A stretch of DNA of 64,000 nucleotides from Ophthalmolycus amberensis. Lineage: Eukaryota; Chordata; Actinopteri; Perciformes; Zoarcidae. The stretch covers positions 426,001 through 490,000 of the forward strand of contig JAFEUB010001534.1 in NCBI GenBank assembly GCA_024529925.1, in the 5' to 3' direction. Made by a program: the position numbers and the translations under genes. Shown here one piece after another: positions 62,026 through 64,000 of this stretch. The notes beneath the pieces were generated by a model that saw nothing but the letters and a program-made list of their open reading frames with translations, was not told where the DNA came from and searched no databases. Position 1 is the first letter of the stretch, and every line of letters begins with the position of its first letter.

Positions 62026-62049
62026 GTCAGTGCAGCGCAAATGCATGCA

Positions 62050-64000
62050 AAATATATTCTACATTCATATTTGACTTTATTCTACATTCATATTGACTTT
62101 ACTCTACATTCATATTGACTTTATTCTACATTCATATTTGACTTTACTCTACATTCATATTGACTTTATTCTACATTCATATTTGACTTTACTCTACATT
62201 CATATTTGACTTTATTCTACATTCATATTTGACTTTATTCTACATTCACATTTGACTTTACTCTACATTCATATTGACTTTATTCTCCATTCACATTTGA
62301 CTTTATTCTACATTCATATTGACTTTATTCTCCATTCACATTTGACTTTATTCTACATTCATATTGACTTTATTCTCCATTCATATTTGACTTTATTCTA
62401 CATTCATATTGACTTTACTCTACATTCATATTTGACTTTATTCTACATTCACATTTGACTTTATTCTACATTCATATTTGACTTTATTCTACATTCATAT
62501 TGACTTTACTCTACATTCATATTTGACTTTAGTCTACATTCACATTTGACTTTATTCTACATTCATATTTGACTTTATTCTACATTCATATTGACTTTAC
62601 TCTACATTCACATTTGACTTTACTCTACATTCATATTTGACTTTACTCTACATTCAAATTGACTTTACTCTACATTCATATTTGACTTTATTCTACATTC
62701 ATATTTGACTTTACTCTACATTCATATTGACTTTACTCTACATTCATATTTGACTCTATTCTACATTCATATTTGACTTTATTCTACATTCATATTTGAC
62801 TTTACTCTACATTCATATTGACTTTATTCTCCATTCACATTTGACTTTATTCTACATTCATATTTGACTTTATTCTACATTCATATTGACTTTACTCTAC
62901 ATTCATATTTGACTTTACTCTACATTCATATTGACTTTATTCTCCATTCACATTTGACTTTATTCTACATTCATATTGACTTTATTCTCCATTCACATTT
63001 GACTTTATTCTACATTCATATTTGACTTTATTCTCCATTCACATTTGACTTTACTCTACATTCATATTGACTTTACTCTACATTCATATTTGACTTTATT
63101 CTACATTCATATTTGACTTTACTCTACATTCATATTTGACTTTATTCTACATTCATATTTGACTTTATTCTACATTCATATTGACTTTATTCTCCATTCA
63201 CATTTGACTTTACTCTACATTCATATTGACTTTACTCTACATTCATATTTGACTTTATTCTACATTCATATTTGACTTTATTCTACATTCATATTTGACT
63301 TTACTCTACATTCATATTTGACTTTATTCTACATTCACATTTGACTTTACTCTACATTCATATTTGACTTTATTCTACATTCATATTTGACTTTATTCTA
63401 CATTCATATTTGACTTTACTCTACATTCATATTGACTTTATTCTCCATTCACATTTGACTTTATTCTACATTCATATTTGACTTTATTCTACATTCATAT
63501 TGACTTTATTCTACATTCATATTGACTTTACTCTACATTCATATTTGACTTTACTCTACATTCATATTGACTTCATTCTCCATTCACATTTGACTTTATT
63601 CTACATTCATATTGACTTTATTCTCCATTCACATTTGACTTTATTCTACATTCATATTTGACTTTATTCTACATTCATATTGTCTTTATTCTACATTCAT
63701 ATTTGACTTTACTCTACATTCATATTTGACTTTATTCTACATTCATATTTGACTTTACTCTACATTCATATTTGACTTTACTCTACATTCATATTTGACT
63801 TTACTCTACATTCATATTTGACTTTATTCTACATTCATATTGACTTTATTCTACATTCATATTGACTTTATTCTCCATTCACATTTGACTTTATTCTACA
63901 TTCATATTTGACTTTATTCTACATTCATATTGACTTTATTCTACATTCATAATTGACTTTACTCTACATTCATATTTGACTTTATTCTACATTCATATTT
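62050..64000. repeat. 22/23-bp intronic minisatellite, at least 85 copies, runs off the window
   Basis: Units of TTCTACATTCATATTTGACTTTA occur, with common variants lacking one T (TATTGAC), or with ACTCTAC, CTCCATT or CACATTT changes. The array fills the rest of the intron visible here. Confidence 0.96.

Larger units (their letters stand above)
41..61722. other. Introns longer than 300 bp in which nothing specific was recognised
   Basis: These introns hold only ordinary, often AT-rich sequence as far as I can read: 41-709, 2824-3234, 4930-5912, 6484-6938, 7146-7525, 10650-11041, 12152-12641, 14880-15359, 20513-20973, 26414-26992, 27136-27957, 28725-29284, 29652-30202, 30473-30848, 31478-31994, 32404-32708, 35645-35956, 36643-37094, 40210-40689, 42512-42828, 45697-46101, 48352-48760, 51599-52242, 59299-59697 and 60544-61013. 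Intron 44614-45299 carries two similar 30-bp stretches (GTACxTTTAGCGCCCCC at 44881 and 45112). Confidence 0.6.

Noticed and set aside
62050..64000. CRISPR-like look of regularly repeated short units
   Set aside because: Units are directly adjacent without unique spacers and lie in a vertebrate intron: it is a minisatellite.

Overview
This window is one stretch of a single very large gene: titin (ttn), read on the + strand and incomplete at both ends. The sequence is eukaryotic, with GT/AG introns mostly 80-1400 bp long. Its domain order follows vertebrate titin one to one. The short introns, the hAT-, L2- and SINE-like insertions and the CpG-rich exons suggest a teleost fish, probably a percomorph with a compact genome. 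Teleosts usually carry two tandem titin genes, and I cannot tell which one this is.

Layout. Bases 1-4645 hold the N2A region: the last residues of the Ig before I80, a greatly expanded Ala/Pro/Val linker, I80, the unique helical uN2A segment, I81 and I83. No I82 is visible. Bases 4731-15410 hold the PEVK spring: 20 phase-1 exons, 5448 nt, 1816 codons, of which three giant exons (684, 1467 and 1992 nt) make up three quarters. Bases 16200-33572 hold the distal tandem Ig segment with 22 Ig domains, the same number as human I84-I105. From 33686 to 62025 the A-band begins: 40 Fn3 and Ig domains, first an irregular block and then the Ig-Fn-Fn-Ig-Fn-Fn-Fn super-repeat of the D-zone. The last complete exon ends at 62025, and a minisatellite-filled intron runs off the window.

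How the parts work together. PEVK and tandem Ig segments are the extensible spring of the sarcomeric I-band. N2A is a signalling and docking hub, and the Fn3/Ig super-repeats bind the thick filament. All domain-boundary introns are phase 1, while nearly all introns inside domains of the Ig and Fn3 arrays are phase 0 or 2. Whole domains and PEVK exons can therefore be added, lost or skipped without a frameshift.

Non-coding content. Introns carry a 3.6-kb 12-bp satellite, a minisatellite of at least 1.9 kb with a 22/23-bp unit, a GC-box array, a hAT-like element nested in a SINE-like repeat with a matching target duplication, a 5'-truncated L2-like LINE with a probable 9-bp target duplication, a small MITE-like element and a 1-kb inverted-repeat element. 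I found no second protein-coding host gene and no RNA gene. All exon boundaries were inferred by eye from phase, splice signals and homology recalled from human titin.
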